A DNA stretch of 64,000 bases from Schlesneria paludicola DSM 18645 (GTDB taxonomy: Bacteria; Planctomycetota; Planctomycetia; Planctomycetales; Planctomycetaceae). Shown one piece after another: positions 55,898 through 64,000 of the stretch (the first letter of the stretch is position 1; each line of letters begins with the position of its first letter). The position numbers were made by a program, and so were the translations under genes. Under the pieces are notes generated by a model. The model did no database searches, had not been told where the DNA came from, and saw only the letters and a list, made by a program, of their open reading frames with translations. Location of the stretch: the NCBI RefSeq assembly GCF_000255655.1, contig NZ_JH636435.1:436209-500208 (forward strand), in the 5' to 3' direction.

Positions 55898-56209
55898 ATG
55901 AGCCGACTCAGCGTTTACTGGCCGGACGAGACGAACTCGTTATTTGCCACAACGGACGATTCCATGATTCTGCCATTTCCAAAGTCGCGGATCGCATCTC
56001 GACTGAGATTTCAACCGCAGGAAATGGATGTTGTGACGCGGGCACGGGTTCTCTACGCAAACAGATCCTGCCAGGACTGTGGATATCCGGTTGTTGAACC
56101 GATCGAACTGCCTGACTCCGCTGTGAACCTGAGTGGACTTTCCATTCCAGGTACAGCAACTCTCGTCGGCTTTCGCTGCCAGGGTTGCCAGACGGAATGG
56201 TCCGTCTGA
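55898..56209 (+). CDS. Small zinc-ribbon protein
   Basis: 103 residues, starting at an ATG with AAGGAG 8-13 bases upstream. The C-terminal half has CQDCGYPVVEPIELPDSAVN followed by GFRCQGCQTEWSV, a two-knuckle zinc ribbon (CxxC-x-CxxC). The N-terminal half has no motif. Conserved hypothetical in style; could bind nucleic acid or act as an assembly factor. Not recognised further. Confidence 0.7.
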   Translation: MSRLSVYWPDETNSLFATTDDSMILPFPKSRIASRLRFQPQEMDVVTRARVLYANRSCQDCGYPVVEPIELPDSAVNLSGLSIPGTATLVGFRCQGCQTEWSV

Positions 56210-56389
56210 CAACAATTCGATTTCTCGACGACTCGCTCAATAACATCCGCGCAGACGTGAACGAATCCACGTCCGCTGTCGCATGCTCGCACGTGCCAGA
56301 AGCGATTTGCTCGTAATCGTGCTATCGTGACCAGCAGGCGGACATCCGCCGTGGAGCGGTTCCTACGTTGCAAGTTGCGATCGGGATGA

Positions 56390-56908
56390 ATGCCTGTGGA
56401 AACGTTGACAAGCCTACTCAACACACTTCCACAGCAGGGCCGACTGCGCTGGATTGGAGTGCGCCCCGCACGATTGACACCGGTACAGTCTGTCGAAAAG
56501 GCCATACTTTTCGTTGGCCGCGGGATCGAAGGTGATCATCGGTTCGGTGGCCGAATCGGCTCAAAACGGCAGGTCACGCTCATTCAGTACGAGCATCTAC
56601 AAGCCGTTGCATCGCTTTTGCATCGAGACGATGTCGCGCCAGAACTTGCCCGTCGTAATCTGGTGATCTCGGGCCTGAATTTATTGGCCCTTAAGGGTAA
56701 GCAATTTCGCATTGGCGAGGTCTGCCTCGAGTATAGCGGCCCCTGCGAACCTTGTTCACGCATGGAATCGGTCCTGGGTCCCGGTGGTTACAATGCGATG
56801 CGTGGTCACGGTGGCATCACCGCAAAGGTCATTGTCGGGGGCACAATTCACGTCGGCGACGCGATGAGGGCAATCCCCTCGCCACAATCTCAATCCTCAC
56901 CTCGATGA
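56390..56908 (+). CDS. MOSC domain protein
   Basis: 172 residues. The MOSC domain is seen in FVGRGIEGDHRFGGRIGSKR, VTLIQYEHLQA and ARRNLVISGLNLLALKGKQF, with the conserved cysteine in YSGPCEPCSRMESVLGPGGY. MOSC proteins bind molybdenum cofactor or sulfur in Moco-dependent pathways, so this may be linked with the distant MogA-like protein. The ribosome site is weak. Confidence 0.88.
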   Translation: MPVETLTSLLNTLPQQGRLRWIGVRPARLTPVQSVEKAILFVGRGIEGDHRFGGRIGSKRQVTLIQYEHLQAVASLLHRDDVAPELARRNLVISGLNLLALKGKQFRIGEVCLEYSGPCEPCSRMESVLGPGGYNAMRGHGGITAKVIVGGTIHVGDAMRAIPSPQSQSSPR

Positions 56909-57136
56909 CCAGTGGAAACTCGAAGCAGATTCTGCTTCACCAGGCCCCTCTCGCCGCAAACTTGAATCAGCCTCGCAAAAACACCGTGCTCCAGACCCTT
57001 GACTCTGTAGTAAAGTACGGGCCGTATCATGGAGTCACTGACGAGCGTTGGCAACGCGGTGTATCTTGAGACAAGGTCACTGCCGCTGAATTGACGCTTG
57101 CGCATTTCCAACACGGACTCTTCGCGGATGCTTGCC

Positions 57137-59638
57137 ATGTCTGATTCACTTCCCCAACTGAATATCTTGTCGGATTCGAACATCGATCCGGTATGCGGGA
57201 TGGCGGTCGATCCAGCTCACTCTGCCGGCTCATTTGCCCACGAAGGGACAACGTACCATTTTTGCAGCACGTCATGCCTTCAGCGTTTTCGGGCCAATCC
57301 CCAATCGTTTCTGTCGAAAGTCAATGATGCCGCACCGCGCGAACCTCATCCTCACACAAGAAGTTGCTGCCATGGACACGCCACACCTTCAGTGACGTCA
57401 TCCAGTACCAAGAAGTACTTCTGCCCAATGTGCGACGGAGTTGAATCCGACGTTCCAGGTGACTGTCCGAAATGCGGCATGGCGCTTGAGCGCAATCCCG
57501 CCTGGGTTGCCTTGGATTCGACGCCCCCAATCTATACCTGTCCGATGCACCCCGAAATCCAGATGGACCATCCCGGAGATTGCCCCATCTGTGGAATGGC
57601 GTTGGAGCGCCAAACCATCACAGCAGCCCCTGCCGTCGAGGAAGACACAGAACTGCGCGATCTGACAACCCGGCTGTGGATCGGCGGACTCCTCACGCTG
57701 CCGGTTTTCGTGATGGCAATGACACATCTATTGCCATTCAACGTTGCCTGGGCGGATAGTTCGATTGCGCGATGGACTCAATTTGCGCTGACAACGCCCG
57801 TGGTGGGATGGGCGGGATGGCCATTCTTCCGCCGGGGCGGCAGATCGTTGATCTCCGGCCACTGGAACATGTTTACCCTGATCTCCCTCGGCGTCGGTGC
57901 AGCATATTTCTTTAGTGTCATCGCAATGTTGGTTCCGGGGGTGTTTCCCCACACCATGCAGCACGGGGGCCACGTCCCGATCTATTTCGAAGCCGCAGCC
58001 GTCATCATTGTGCTGGTACTCTTCGGACAAGTACTGGAACTGCGAGCCCGAAGCCAAACGGGCAGTGCAATTCAGGCACTCTTGCGACTGGCACCACCCA
58101 TTGCACGTCGTATTGGTGTCAACGGCGACCAAGAAGTTCCTCTGGATCAAGTCAAAGTAGGTGACCTGCTTCGCGTCGTTCCCGGTGACCGAATTCCCGT
58201 TGACGGAGAAGTCATCGAAGGAAGCTCGTTCGTCGAAGAGTCGATGATGACAGGCGAACCCTTGCCGGTCGAGAAGAAGGCGGGGGGCAACGTCACCGGG
58301 GGAACGGTCAACGGACGCGGCAGTTTCGTCATGCGCGCGGATCGGGTTGGTCGCGACACGATGCTCGGACAAATTGTTGAGATGGTCGCTCAGGCCCAGC
58401 GAAGTCGTGCACCAATTCAACGCGTCGCCGATCAAGTTGCAGGAGTGTTTGTGCCTGCCGTCCTCGCAATTTCGGTCATCACATTCGCGTTATGGCTGTG
58501 GCTTGGCCCAGAGCCGAAACTCGCGTATGCCATCGTCAATGCGATCGCCGTCCTGATCATTGCTTGCCCCTGCGCACTGGGTCTCGCAACACCGATGTCA
58601 ATCATGGTTGGTATCGGTCGCGGCGCACAAGAAGGAGTCTTGGTCAAGAATGCGGAAGCGCTCGAGCGACTGGAACAGGTCACGACTCTTGTATTCGACA
58701 AGACCGGGACGCTGACCGAAGGTCAACCCACACTGACGGAAGTCCTCCCCCAACCCGGATTCGATGCGAACGATCTCCTTCGGGTTGTGGCATCACTCGA
58801 AATTCACAGCGAACATCCGATCGCCGCCGCCGTTGTCCGCGGCGCCAAATCTCAGCAACTTGAACTCGTCAGCACCTCTGATTTTCATTCTGTAACTGGC
58901 GCCGGGATTGTGGGAACCGTTGATGGCCACTCTGTCATCGTCGGAAAGCGAGATCTGCTGCATGCGCAACCGATTCCCGGCCTGGATCGACTTGAATCGA
59001 TCGCAGCCCCATTTCAAGAGCAGGGCCAGACAAGCATGTTTGCGGCGGTGGACGGCCAACCCGCGGGAATTCTGATTGTCAGCGATCCCGTGAAGGGGAC
59101 CACCCGCCAGGCACTCGAACAACTACGGGCGCTCGGGCTGGATCTGGTAATGCTGACCGGGGACAACCAGCGAACGGCCGATGCCGTCGCCAAGTCACTG
59201 GGAATCGAGAACGTCCGAGCCGAGGTCGAACCAGCAGAGAAAGCGAAAGCCATTGCAGAGTTGCACTCGAGCGGCGAGAAGGTCGCAATGGCCGGCGACG
59301 GAATTAATGACGCCCCGGCGCTAAGTGCGGCCGATGTTGGAATCGCGATGGGCACAGGAACCGACGTGGCGATCCAAAGCGCGGGAATCACCCTGATCAA
59401 AGGGGATCTCCGCGGAATCGTCAAGGCGGTTCGCCTAAGCCGCCTGACCATGTCAAACATCCGACTGAACCTATTCTTCGCCTTCATCTACAACGTGCTC
59501 GGTGTCCCCGTCGCAGCGGGAATCCTGTATCCGATGTTCGGCGTGCTGATGAGTCCAATGATTGCAGGAGCCGCAATGAGTCTCAGTTCCGTGTGCGTGG
59601 TCGGCAACGCCTTGCGATTGCGTAACGCGAAACTCTAA
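57137..59638 (+). CDS. Copper-type P1B ATPase with YHS and heavy-metal-binding domains
   Basis: 833 residues. The N terminus is unusual: a YHS domain ([13 protein letters not shown], residues 16-60), a His/Cys stretch, and two heavy-metal-binding domains ([20 protein letters not shown], 93-120, and [20 protein letters not shown], 132-160) rather than a classical HMA domain. The P-type core has the transport motif [14 protein letters not shown], the phosphorylation site [33 protein letters not shown] and eight membrane helices. It probably exports Cu(I) or Ag(I). The ATG at 57137 is used; ATG 57128 and TTG 57098 are also open. Confidence 0.93.
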   Translation: MSDSLPQLNILSDSNIDPVCGMAVDPAHSAGSFAHEGTTYHFCSTSCLQRFRANPQSFLSKVNDAAPREPHPHTRSCCHGHATPSVTSSSTKKYFCPMCDGVESDVPGDCPKCGMALERNPAWVALDSTPPIYTCPMHPEIQMDHPGDCPICGMALERQTITAAPAVEEDTELRDLTTRLWIGGLLTLPVFVMAMTHLLPFNVAWADSSIARWTQFALTTPVVGWAGWPFFRRGGRSLISGHWNMFTLISLGVGAAYFFSVIAMLVPGVFPHTMQHGGHVPIYFEAAAVIIVLVLFGQVLELRARSQTGSAIQALLRLAPPIARRIGVNGDQEVPLDQVKVGDLLRVVPGDRIPVDGEVIEGSSFVEESMMTGEPLPVEKKAGGNVTGGTVNGRGSFVMRADRVGRDTMLGQIVEMVAQAQRSRAPIQRVADQVAGVFVPAVLAISVITFALWLWLGPEPKLAYAIVNAIAVLIIACPCALGLATPMSIMVGIGRGAQEGVLVKNAEALERLEQVTTLVFDKTGTLTEGQPTLTEVLPQPGFDANDLLRVVASLEIHSEHPIAAAVVRGAKSQQLELVSTSDFHSVTGAGIVGTVDGHSVIVGKRDLLHAQPIPGLDRLESIAAPFQEQGQTSMFAAVDGQPAGILIVSDPVKGTTRQALEQLRALGLDLVMLTGDNQRTADAVAKSLGIENVRAEVEPAEKAKAIAELHSSGEKVAMAGDGINDAPALSAADVGIAMGTGTDVAIQSAGITLIKGDLRGIVKAVRLSRLTMSNIRLNLFFAFIYNVLGVPVAAGILYPMFGVLMSPMIAGAAMSLSSVCVVGNALRLRNAKL

Positions 59639-59766
59639 TGGAGCATCCAAACGGAATTCACTTTTTGATGAACTCGCGAGGATGAGGGTCGTGGTCCAGT
59701 TGCACCTCGCGAGCTTGTCAACAGACAGGGGCCTTGCAATGAGAACGCCTGGCCCGACTTTTGGAC

Positions 59767-60444
59767 ATGGATACACAAATGATTGTGTTCTTCGACATCG
59801 ACGATACGTTAATCGACCATAGTCGTGCGATGCAATTCGCTGTGAGACAAATTCATCAACAGTATCAACTTAGCAGTCAACGAAATCAATTTGAGGAAGC
59901 GTGGAGACTCGCTCACTTTCGCCACTACCCTCGCTATTTGCGAGGTGAGATCACTTACGACGCGTTACGGCGTATCCGCGTGCGCGAAACGGTTGCCCCA
60001 GATCTGGATGATCAGCAAGCAGACGCTTTGTTCGAGACGTACCTCTTGGCATATCGTGCCAATTGGATGTTGTTCGACGACGTCAGTTTTTGCCTGCAAC
60101 AGCTGTCAAGTAGACACTTGGGAATTATTTCGAACGGTCCGGCGGACGAGCAGCGTAATAAACTTCATGACATGAAGATCGCACCCCATTTTTCGATGAT
60201 CTTGATTTCCGCAGATTGCCGAATTCCGAAACCCCGTCGTGAAATCTTTCAAATCGCTTGCCAGAAGGCACGCGTCCGGGTTGAAGATGCGATTTACGTT
60301 GGCGATCACCCAGAAATCGATGCCGTCGCCTCTCAAAAAGCAGGCCTGCGAGCCATCTGGCTCAATCGATCAAATCGAGACTCGCATCCACAATCCATTG
60401 AGACAATCCATTCGCTGCGCGAGCTGCCTCGTCTCGTGTCCTAA
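59767..60444 (+). CDS. HAD-family hydrolase (HAD-IA type)
   Basis: 225 residues. The four HAD motifs are FFDIDDTLIDHSRAM (nucleophile Asp), GIISNGPADEQ, the Lys in RIPKPRREIF and IYVGDHPEIDAVASQKAG. A helical cap lies between motifs I and II. This is the YjjG/subfamily IA type of phosphatase, usually acting on nucleotide or small phosphate esters. It lies alone, converging on the kinase/CheB/CheR chain. The ATG at 59767 is used; others are at 59761 (TTG) and 59779. Confidence 0.9.
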   Translation: MDTQMIVFFDIDDTLIDHSRAMQFAVRQIHQQYQLSSQRNQFEEAWRLAHFRHYPRYLRGEITYDALRRIRVRETVAPDLDDQQADALFETYLLAYRANWMLFDDVSFCLQQLSSRHLGIISNGPADEQRNKLHDMKIAPHFSMILISADCRIPKPRREIFQIACQKARVRVEDAIYVGDHPEIDAVASQKAGLRAIWLNRSNRDSHPQSIETIHSLRELPRLVS

Positions 60445-60502
60445 TCGCGGAACGCGACGTCACATGTGTTGCGTCAACACGTCATTAAGACAACATCCGG
60501 CA

Positions 60503-62137
60503 TCAATGGACAATCGATGCGCGGCGTTTCATCGCCGAATCAAGAGCTGCGGCGAGCTTGTGCTGCTCAACGGGCTTTACGAGATGGCGATCAAATCCCG
60601 CACACAGCGCGCGACGTTGGTCATCGTCCTGTCCGTAGCCGCTGAGCGCGACTAAGTAGACGGGCGAAAGCGCCGCTTCCGCCCGCAACGCTTCGGCAAG
60701 AGCGTAGCCATCGAGGCCTCCCGGCAGCCCGAGATCAGAAATGACGACTTCCGGTAAGAACAGACGCGCTTGGGCGAGCCCATCGGGCCCATCAAAGGCA
60801 ACGGCAACTTGATGGCCCATCAATGTGAGTAAGAGTTTTAGCGTGAGCGCGGCATCGCGATTATCCTCGACAAGCAGAATTCGCAATCGGGATTGAGTTG
60901 TCTCCGCGACCACGACGTCTGGTGAATCCGGCGTTTCTGCTTGAGGCTCGGCCAGTGGCAAGCGAAGCGTGAAGGTTGAACCTCGACCGGGGCCAGGACT
61001 TTCAGCCGTCACAGTCCCTGAATGCAACTCGATCAGTCCGCGGACGAGTGCAAGCCCCAACCCAAGCCCCCCTTTGTCACGTTCGAATGTTTGATCCGCC
61101 TGCGAGAACGGTTCGAACAACCGCTTCTTCACGGTTTCGTCCAGGCCAGAACCTGTATCCTCAACGATAACAACGGCTTGCCACGTGCTCGCATCACGCT
61201 CCGCTCGCACGCGCACCCGTCCACCACCAGGCGTGAACTTGCGCGCGTTGTGAAGCAGATTTCCGACGACCTGAGCGAGCCGGATTGGATCACCCTCGAC
61301 GTCGATTCGATCATCTGGCACGGTCACCTGCAGCTCGACCCCCGCCTCGGTAATTGTGGCGCGATAGTCTTCCGCCGTCTGACGCACGACCGTGGCCAAA
61401 TCGCAGCGTTCCGATCGTAACCGAACTTTCCCTCGAGCGATGCGAGCGACATCAAGCAGATCGTCTACCAGCCTGGCCATATGTGACACCTGCCGTGAAA
61501 TAATCTCACGTGCCTGGGCCACGTCCGACTTTGCCAACCCTTCCAGACGCAGAATTTCGACGGCATTTCGCACTGGCGCCAATGGATTCCGCAGTTCATG
61601 CGCCAGCATTGCCAGGAATTCATCCTTTCGCTGATCCGCTTCCTGAAGTGCTTGCGAATACTGTCGGCTCTCTTTGAGCAATCGAGTGATCTCTTCGGTC
61701 GCCGATTTCAGTTCGTCTCGTTGCTGTGCGACCTCCTGCCGCTGCCGAAACAATTCGAAGAAAACCTCCGCCTTACTCCGAAGAATATGCGTCTCCAGCG
61801 GCTTCTCCAAAAAATCGACAGCGCCAGCCTCGTATCCACGAAATCGGCGGCTCCTGTCCGTACTTCCCGCCGTCAGAAAAATGATCGGCACGCGACGCGT
61901 CCGCTCCGTTCCTCGCATGAGTTCGGCAAGTTCAAAGCCATCCATTGCAGGCATTTGAATGTCAATGAGCGCCAGCGCGATGTCATGCCTGAGCAGTAAC
62001 TCAAGTGCTTCGACGCCGGAACGTGCTAATAAGAGCTTCAGGCCATCTCGACGCAGCAATCCCTCCAGTGCCAAGAGATTCTCTTCGAGGTCATCGACGA
62101 GCAGGAAATAGACGGGTTCTGTCGCAGGCGTCGTCAT
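60503..62137 (-). CDS. Soluble REC-histidine kinase-REC hybrid protein
   Basis: 544 residues. Order: an N-terminal receiver (ALIDIQMPAMDGFELAELMR), a coiled linker, HisKA (FLAMLAHELRNPLAPVRNAV), HATPase (LLHNARKFTPGGG, DTGSGLDE, GLGLGLALV), and a C-terminal receiver (VVISDLGLPGGLDGYALAEA). No membrane segment, so it acts in the cytoplasm, probably downstream of the CheR/CheB proteins and the large kinase upstream. The ATG overlaps the cheB-like stop (ATGA). Confidence 0.93.
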   Translation of the reverse strand: MTTPATEPVYFLLVDDLEENLLALEGLLRRDGLKLLLARSGVEALELLLRHDIALALIDIQMPAMDGFELAELMRGTERTRRVPIIFLTAGSTDRSRRFRGYEAGAVDFLEKPLETHILRSKAEVFFELFRQRQEVAQQRDELKSATEEITRLLKESRQYSQALQEADQRKDEFLAMLAHELRNPLAPVRNAVEILRLEGLAKSDVAQAREIISRQVSHMARLVDDLLDVARIARGKVRLRSERCDLATVVRQTAEDYRATITEAGVELQVTVPDDRIDVEGDPIRLAQVVGNLLHNARKFTPGGGRVRVRAERDASTWQAVVIVEDTGSGLDETVKKRLFEPFSQADQTFERDKGGLGLGLALVRGLIELHSGTVTAESPGPGRGSTFTLRLPLAEPQAETPDSPDVVVAETTQSRLRILLVEDNRDAALTLKLLLTLMGHQVAVAFDGPDGLAQARLFLPEVVISDLGLPGGLDGYALAEALRAEAALSPVYLVALSGYGQDDDQRRALCAGFDRHLVKPVEQHKLAAALDSAMKRRASIVH

Positions 62138-62745
62138 TTTCGAGTTACGGCCTCCTGTAGAAAGACCGCAATTTCGGGGATGCTGAGCGATCGAGCGGTG
62201 TGGCACGCTTCCAGCGCCGCCTGAGGCATGGTCTTCGCCTGGGCCTGATCCGGTCGTTGCACGAGCGCGACGCCGCCTGCATCCGTCACTGCTCTTAAAC
62301 CTCGCGACCCGTCACAATTCGCCCCAGTCAGAATGACACCGATCAAAGCCGGGCCAAAGATATCCGCAGCCGATTCAAACAAGACATCAATCGATGGTCG
62401 CGAGAAAAGCACTGGAGCTTCGCTGGAAAGCGACAGACGAAGGTCGGCCTCCACGAGCAAGTGATAATCCGGTGGAGCGAAATACACGGTCCCCGATTCC
62501 ATAGGCTCTTTGTCTTCGACCTCCCGCACATCCATTTGGCACTTTGATTTCAAGACACTCGCCAAGAGGCTCTTTCGATCCGAGGGTAAATGCACGACAG
62601 TCAAGACTGGCAATGGGAAGTCGCCAGGAAGCGCGGGCAAGAGGACCGAGAGCGCTTCGACCGCCCCAGCGGACGCTCCAATGACGACGGCCTCCGGAGG
62701 TACCGCCACGGGGGCAGGCTGTCGCTCGCGACTCAACGCGTTCAT
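62134..62745 (-). CDS. CheB-type methylesterase domain protein
   Basis: 203 residues: a catalytic CheB domain without the usual N-terminal receiver. The triad is Ser in VIGASAGAVEAL, His in TVVHLPSDRKSL and Asp in LTGANCDGSRGLRAV. CheB removes methyl groups from glutamates of chemoreceptors; in such stand-alone modules the target is not a classical chemoreceptor. Its ATG overlaps the CheR stop and its stop overlaps the next ATG. Confidence 0.92.
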   Translation of the reverse strand: MNALSRERQPAPVAVPPEAVVIGASAGAVEALSVLLPALPGDFPLPVLTVVHLPSDRKSLLASVLKSKCQMDVREVEDKEPMESGTVYFAPPDYHLLVEADLRLSLSSEAPVLFSRPSIDVLFESAADIFGPALIGVILTGANCDGSRGLRAVTDAGGVALVQRPDQAQAKTMPQAALEACHTARSLSIPEIAVFLQEAVTRK

Positions 62746-63587
62746 ACGGTGCCTCGCTTTTGATAGATCTTTTCGTCTCGCGAGAATTCCACAAAGGACT
62801 CAGAGTGTCGTGAGAATCGTAAGCTCTCTTTGGCTCCCAATCCCAGAAATCCCTTGCGAACCAATGAATCAGAGAAGAGACCGACCGCCCGATCCTGAAT
62901 CCCGAGATCGAAATAGATCAACACATTTCGGCATGAAATCAACTGGACCTCTGCGAATACGGCATCCGAAACCAAACTATGATCCGAAAAGACAGCACGT
63001 TGTCTTAGTGACTTATCAAAGACCGCGGCGCCATACGCCGCGGTATAGTAGTCGGAAAGCGATGACTTTCCGCCTGATTTGCGGTGATTCTCTGTGAACA
63101 AGGGAATGCGTTCAAGTGGATAGACGCCCGCTTCAGCCCGTTTCAGCGCATCGGGATTAATATCAGTCCCATAAAAGAGAGTTTTCTCTTCCAAACCCTC
63201 TTCTCGAAAGAGGATCGCCATCGAATAGAGTTCCTCGCCCGCGCTACAACCCGCGACCCACACCTTAAGCGAAGGATAGGTCCTCAGGTGAGGCACGACT
63301 TGTTCGCGAATCGCTCGAAAGTAGTCCGGATCACGAAACAGCTCGCTGACCTGTACGGTCAGATACGACAGCAATTCCGGAAGCACCGACGAATCGTGCA
63401 AGACGCGATCCTGCAATTGTGAGAATGTCGAACAACCGAAATGGTCTCTGGCTTGAGTCAGCCGACGCTTTACGGATGCCATCGAGTACCCCCGAAAGTC
63501 ATAGTGGTACTTTCGGAAAATGGCCTCGAGCAGAAGCCGCAGTTCAATATCGTCCGTTTTATCTGCCACGTGCCGACACCTTTTCAC
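62742..63587 (-). CDS. CheR-type methyltransferase
   Basis: 281 residues from a GTG that overlaps the stop of the upstream kinase gene (GTGA). VWVAGCSAGEELYSMAILF is the SAM-binding motif (usually GCSTGEEPYSIA), with TDINPDALKRAEAGVYPLER and QLISCRNVLIYFD, the typical CheR sites. It methylates receptor glutamates. It shares an overlapping operon with CheB and two kinases but no MCP or CheA is visible. Confidence 0.93.
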   Translation of the reverse strand: MKRCRHVADKTDDIELRLLLEAIFRKYHYDFRGYSMASVKRRLTQARDHFGCSTFSQLQDRVLHDSSVLPELLSYLTVQVSELFRDPDYFRAIREQVVPHLRTYPSLKVWVAGCSAGEELYSMAILFREEGLEEKTLFYGTDINPDALKRAEAGVYPLERIPLFTENHRKSGGKSSLSDYYTAAYGAAVFDKSLRQRAVFSDHSLVSDAVFAEVQLISCRNVLIYFDLGIQDRAVGLFSDSLVRKGFLGLGAKESLRFSRHSESFVEFSRDEKIYQKRGTV

Positions 63588-64000
63588 CGGGGCATCCAGA
63601 CACGAACGAGCGAAAGCAGCTTTTCGACATCCAGTGGTTTGGACATATAGTCACTGGCCCCCGCTGCCAGGCACCGCTCTTGGTCGTCGCTCATCGCTTT
63701 CGCCGTTAAGACGATGATCGGAAGCTTTTTCCAGGCGGGATTTTTACGGATTTCCATCGTCGCCGTGATTCCATCCATTTCCGGCATCATGATATCCATC
63801 AGTACTAGATCAATCGATTGCTCGGCAGACTCGCCAAAGCGTGCCAGTATCTCAAGGGCCTCGCATCCGTTTCTCGCGATTTCAAGCTGCGCTCCGCGAG
63901 GCTCGAGAATGCTGGTTAATGCAAACACATTTCGGACGTCGTCCTCGACAATCAAAATTCGACGCCCTTCAATCGCCGCATCGCGACTGCGCGCTTTTTC
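63584..64000 (-). CDS. C-terminal receiver domain of a (hybrid kinase) protein, cut by window edge
   Basis: The frame is open from the right edge to a stop at 63584, about 138 residues. It is a receiver: ILIVEDDVRNVFALTSILE, LVLMDIMMPEMDGITATMEI (phospho-acceptor Asp) and VLTAKAMSDDQ, with SKPLDVEKLL. No start is visible within the window, and the sequence before the receiver (KARSRDAAIEGRR) looks like a linker. It is probably the C-terminal end of a large hybrid histidine kinase that leads the CheR-CheB-kinase operon. Confidence 0.85.
   Translation of the reverse strand, partial: EKARSRDAAIEGRRILIVEDDVRNVFALTSILEPRGAQLEIARNGCEALEILARFGESAEQSIDLVLMDIMMPEMDGITATMEIRKNPAWKKLPIIVLTAKAMSDDQERCLAAGASDYMSKPLDVEKLLSLVRVWMPR

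Noticed and set aside
1-64000. CRISPR arrays, insertion sequences, integrases, prophage genes or rRNA
   Set aside because: No regularly spaced direct repeats with unique spacers, no transposase or integrase motifs, and no rRNA-like stretches were found. The only regular repeat is the coding YTV array.

Overview
The window reads as chromosomal DNA of a planctomycete, most likely of the order Planctomycetales. The case rests on gene content: a cysteine-rich YTV-repeat surface protein, a DUF1587/DUF1592/DUF1588 cytochrome-like protein, a secreted sulfatase beside a DUF1080 protein, an exported Gfo/Idh/MocA oxidoreductase, an SMP-30 protein with a twin-arginine-like leader, and many short operons with long spacers. 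There are no insertion sequences, integrases, CRISPR arrays or rRNA genes. The genus cannot be fixed from this stretch.

Layout. 1-1385: a TetR regulator and the start of a HlyD-type adaptor, with a promoter whose spacer holds the likely operator. 1459-2853: a secreted beta-helix protein. 3045-8730: a tightly overlapping signalling operon (thioredoxin-like protein, hybrid histidine kinase, REC-GGDEF-EAL protein, HDOD protein). 9107-10396: a DUF2156 acyltransferase-like protein. 10834-18292: a catabolic and exported-protein region (Gfo/Idh/MocA, sulfatase, DUF1080, sodium:solute symporter, exported DUF4198-like protein). 18430-21598: a GNAT gene broken by one amber codon, a lipoyl-like protein lacking the usual lysine, a MogA/MoaB protein, a TPR protein and a small His-rich protein. 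22469-23839: the YTV protein with 14 tandem 16-residue units. 23945-28907: a GT-C type membrane protein, an aminotransferase, a damaged tRNA-Gly(CCC) and a KAP-like membrane NTPase. 29295-35960: Mn-type superoxide dismutase, apolipoprotein N-acyltransferase, SMP-30, NDH-2 and an SPFH/GYF_2 protein.

36401-43104, all on the plus strand: an FHA protein, a LarA-like racemase, PanD, a sugar isomerase and the DUF1592 protein. 43232-46089: a sulfur module (ArsR regulator, rhodanese-DUF2892, CoA-disulfide reductase with rhodanese) behind an excellent promoter with an embedded operator. 46438-52661: two exported hydrolases, a ChbG-like deacetylase, an ECF sigma/anti-sigma pair and a zinc-ribbon protein. 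52903-59638: a metzincin-like protein, HemC, a second FHA protein, a small zinc-ribbon protein, a MOSC protein and a copper-type P1B ATPase. 59767-64000: a HAD hydrolase, then an overlapping chain of hybrid kinase, CheR, CheB and a second REC-kinase-REC protein that runs off the right edge.

Common themes are signal transduction with stop/start overlaps inside operons, polysaccharide and sulfate-ester scavenging, and thiol/metal stress. Strong hairpins, several without a T tract, mark many gene ends. Family calls come from reading motifs by eye; no database search was run.
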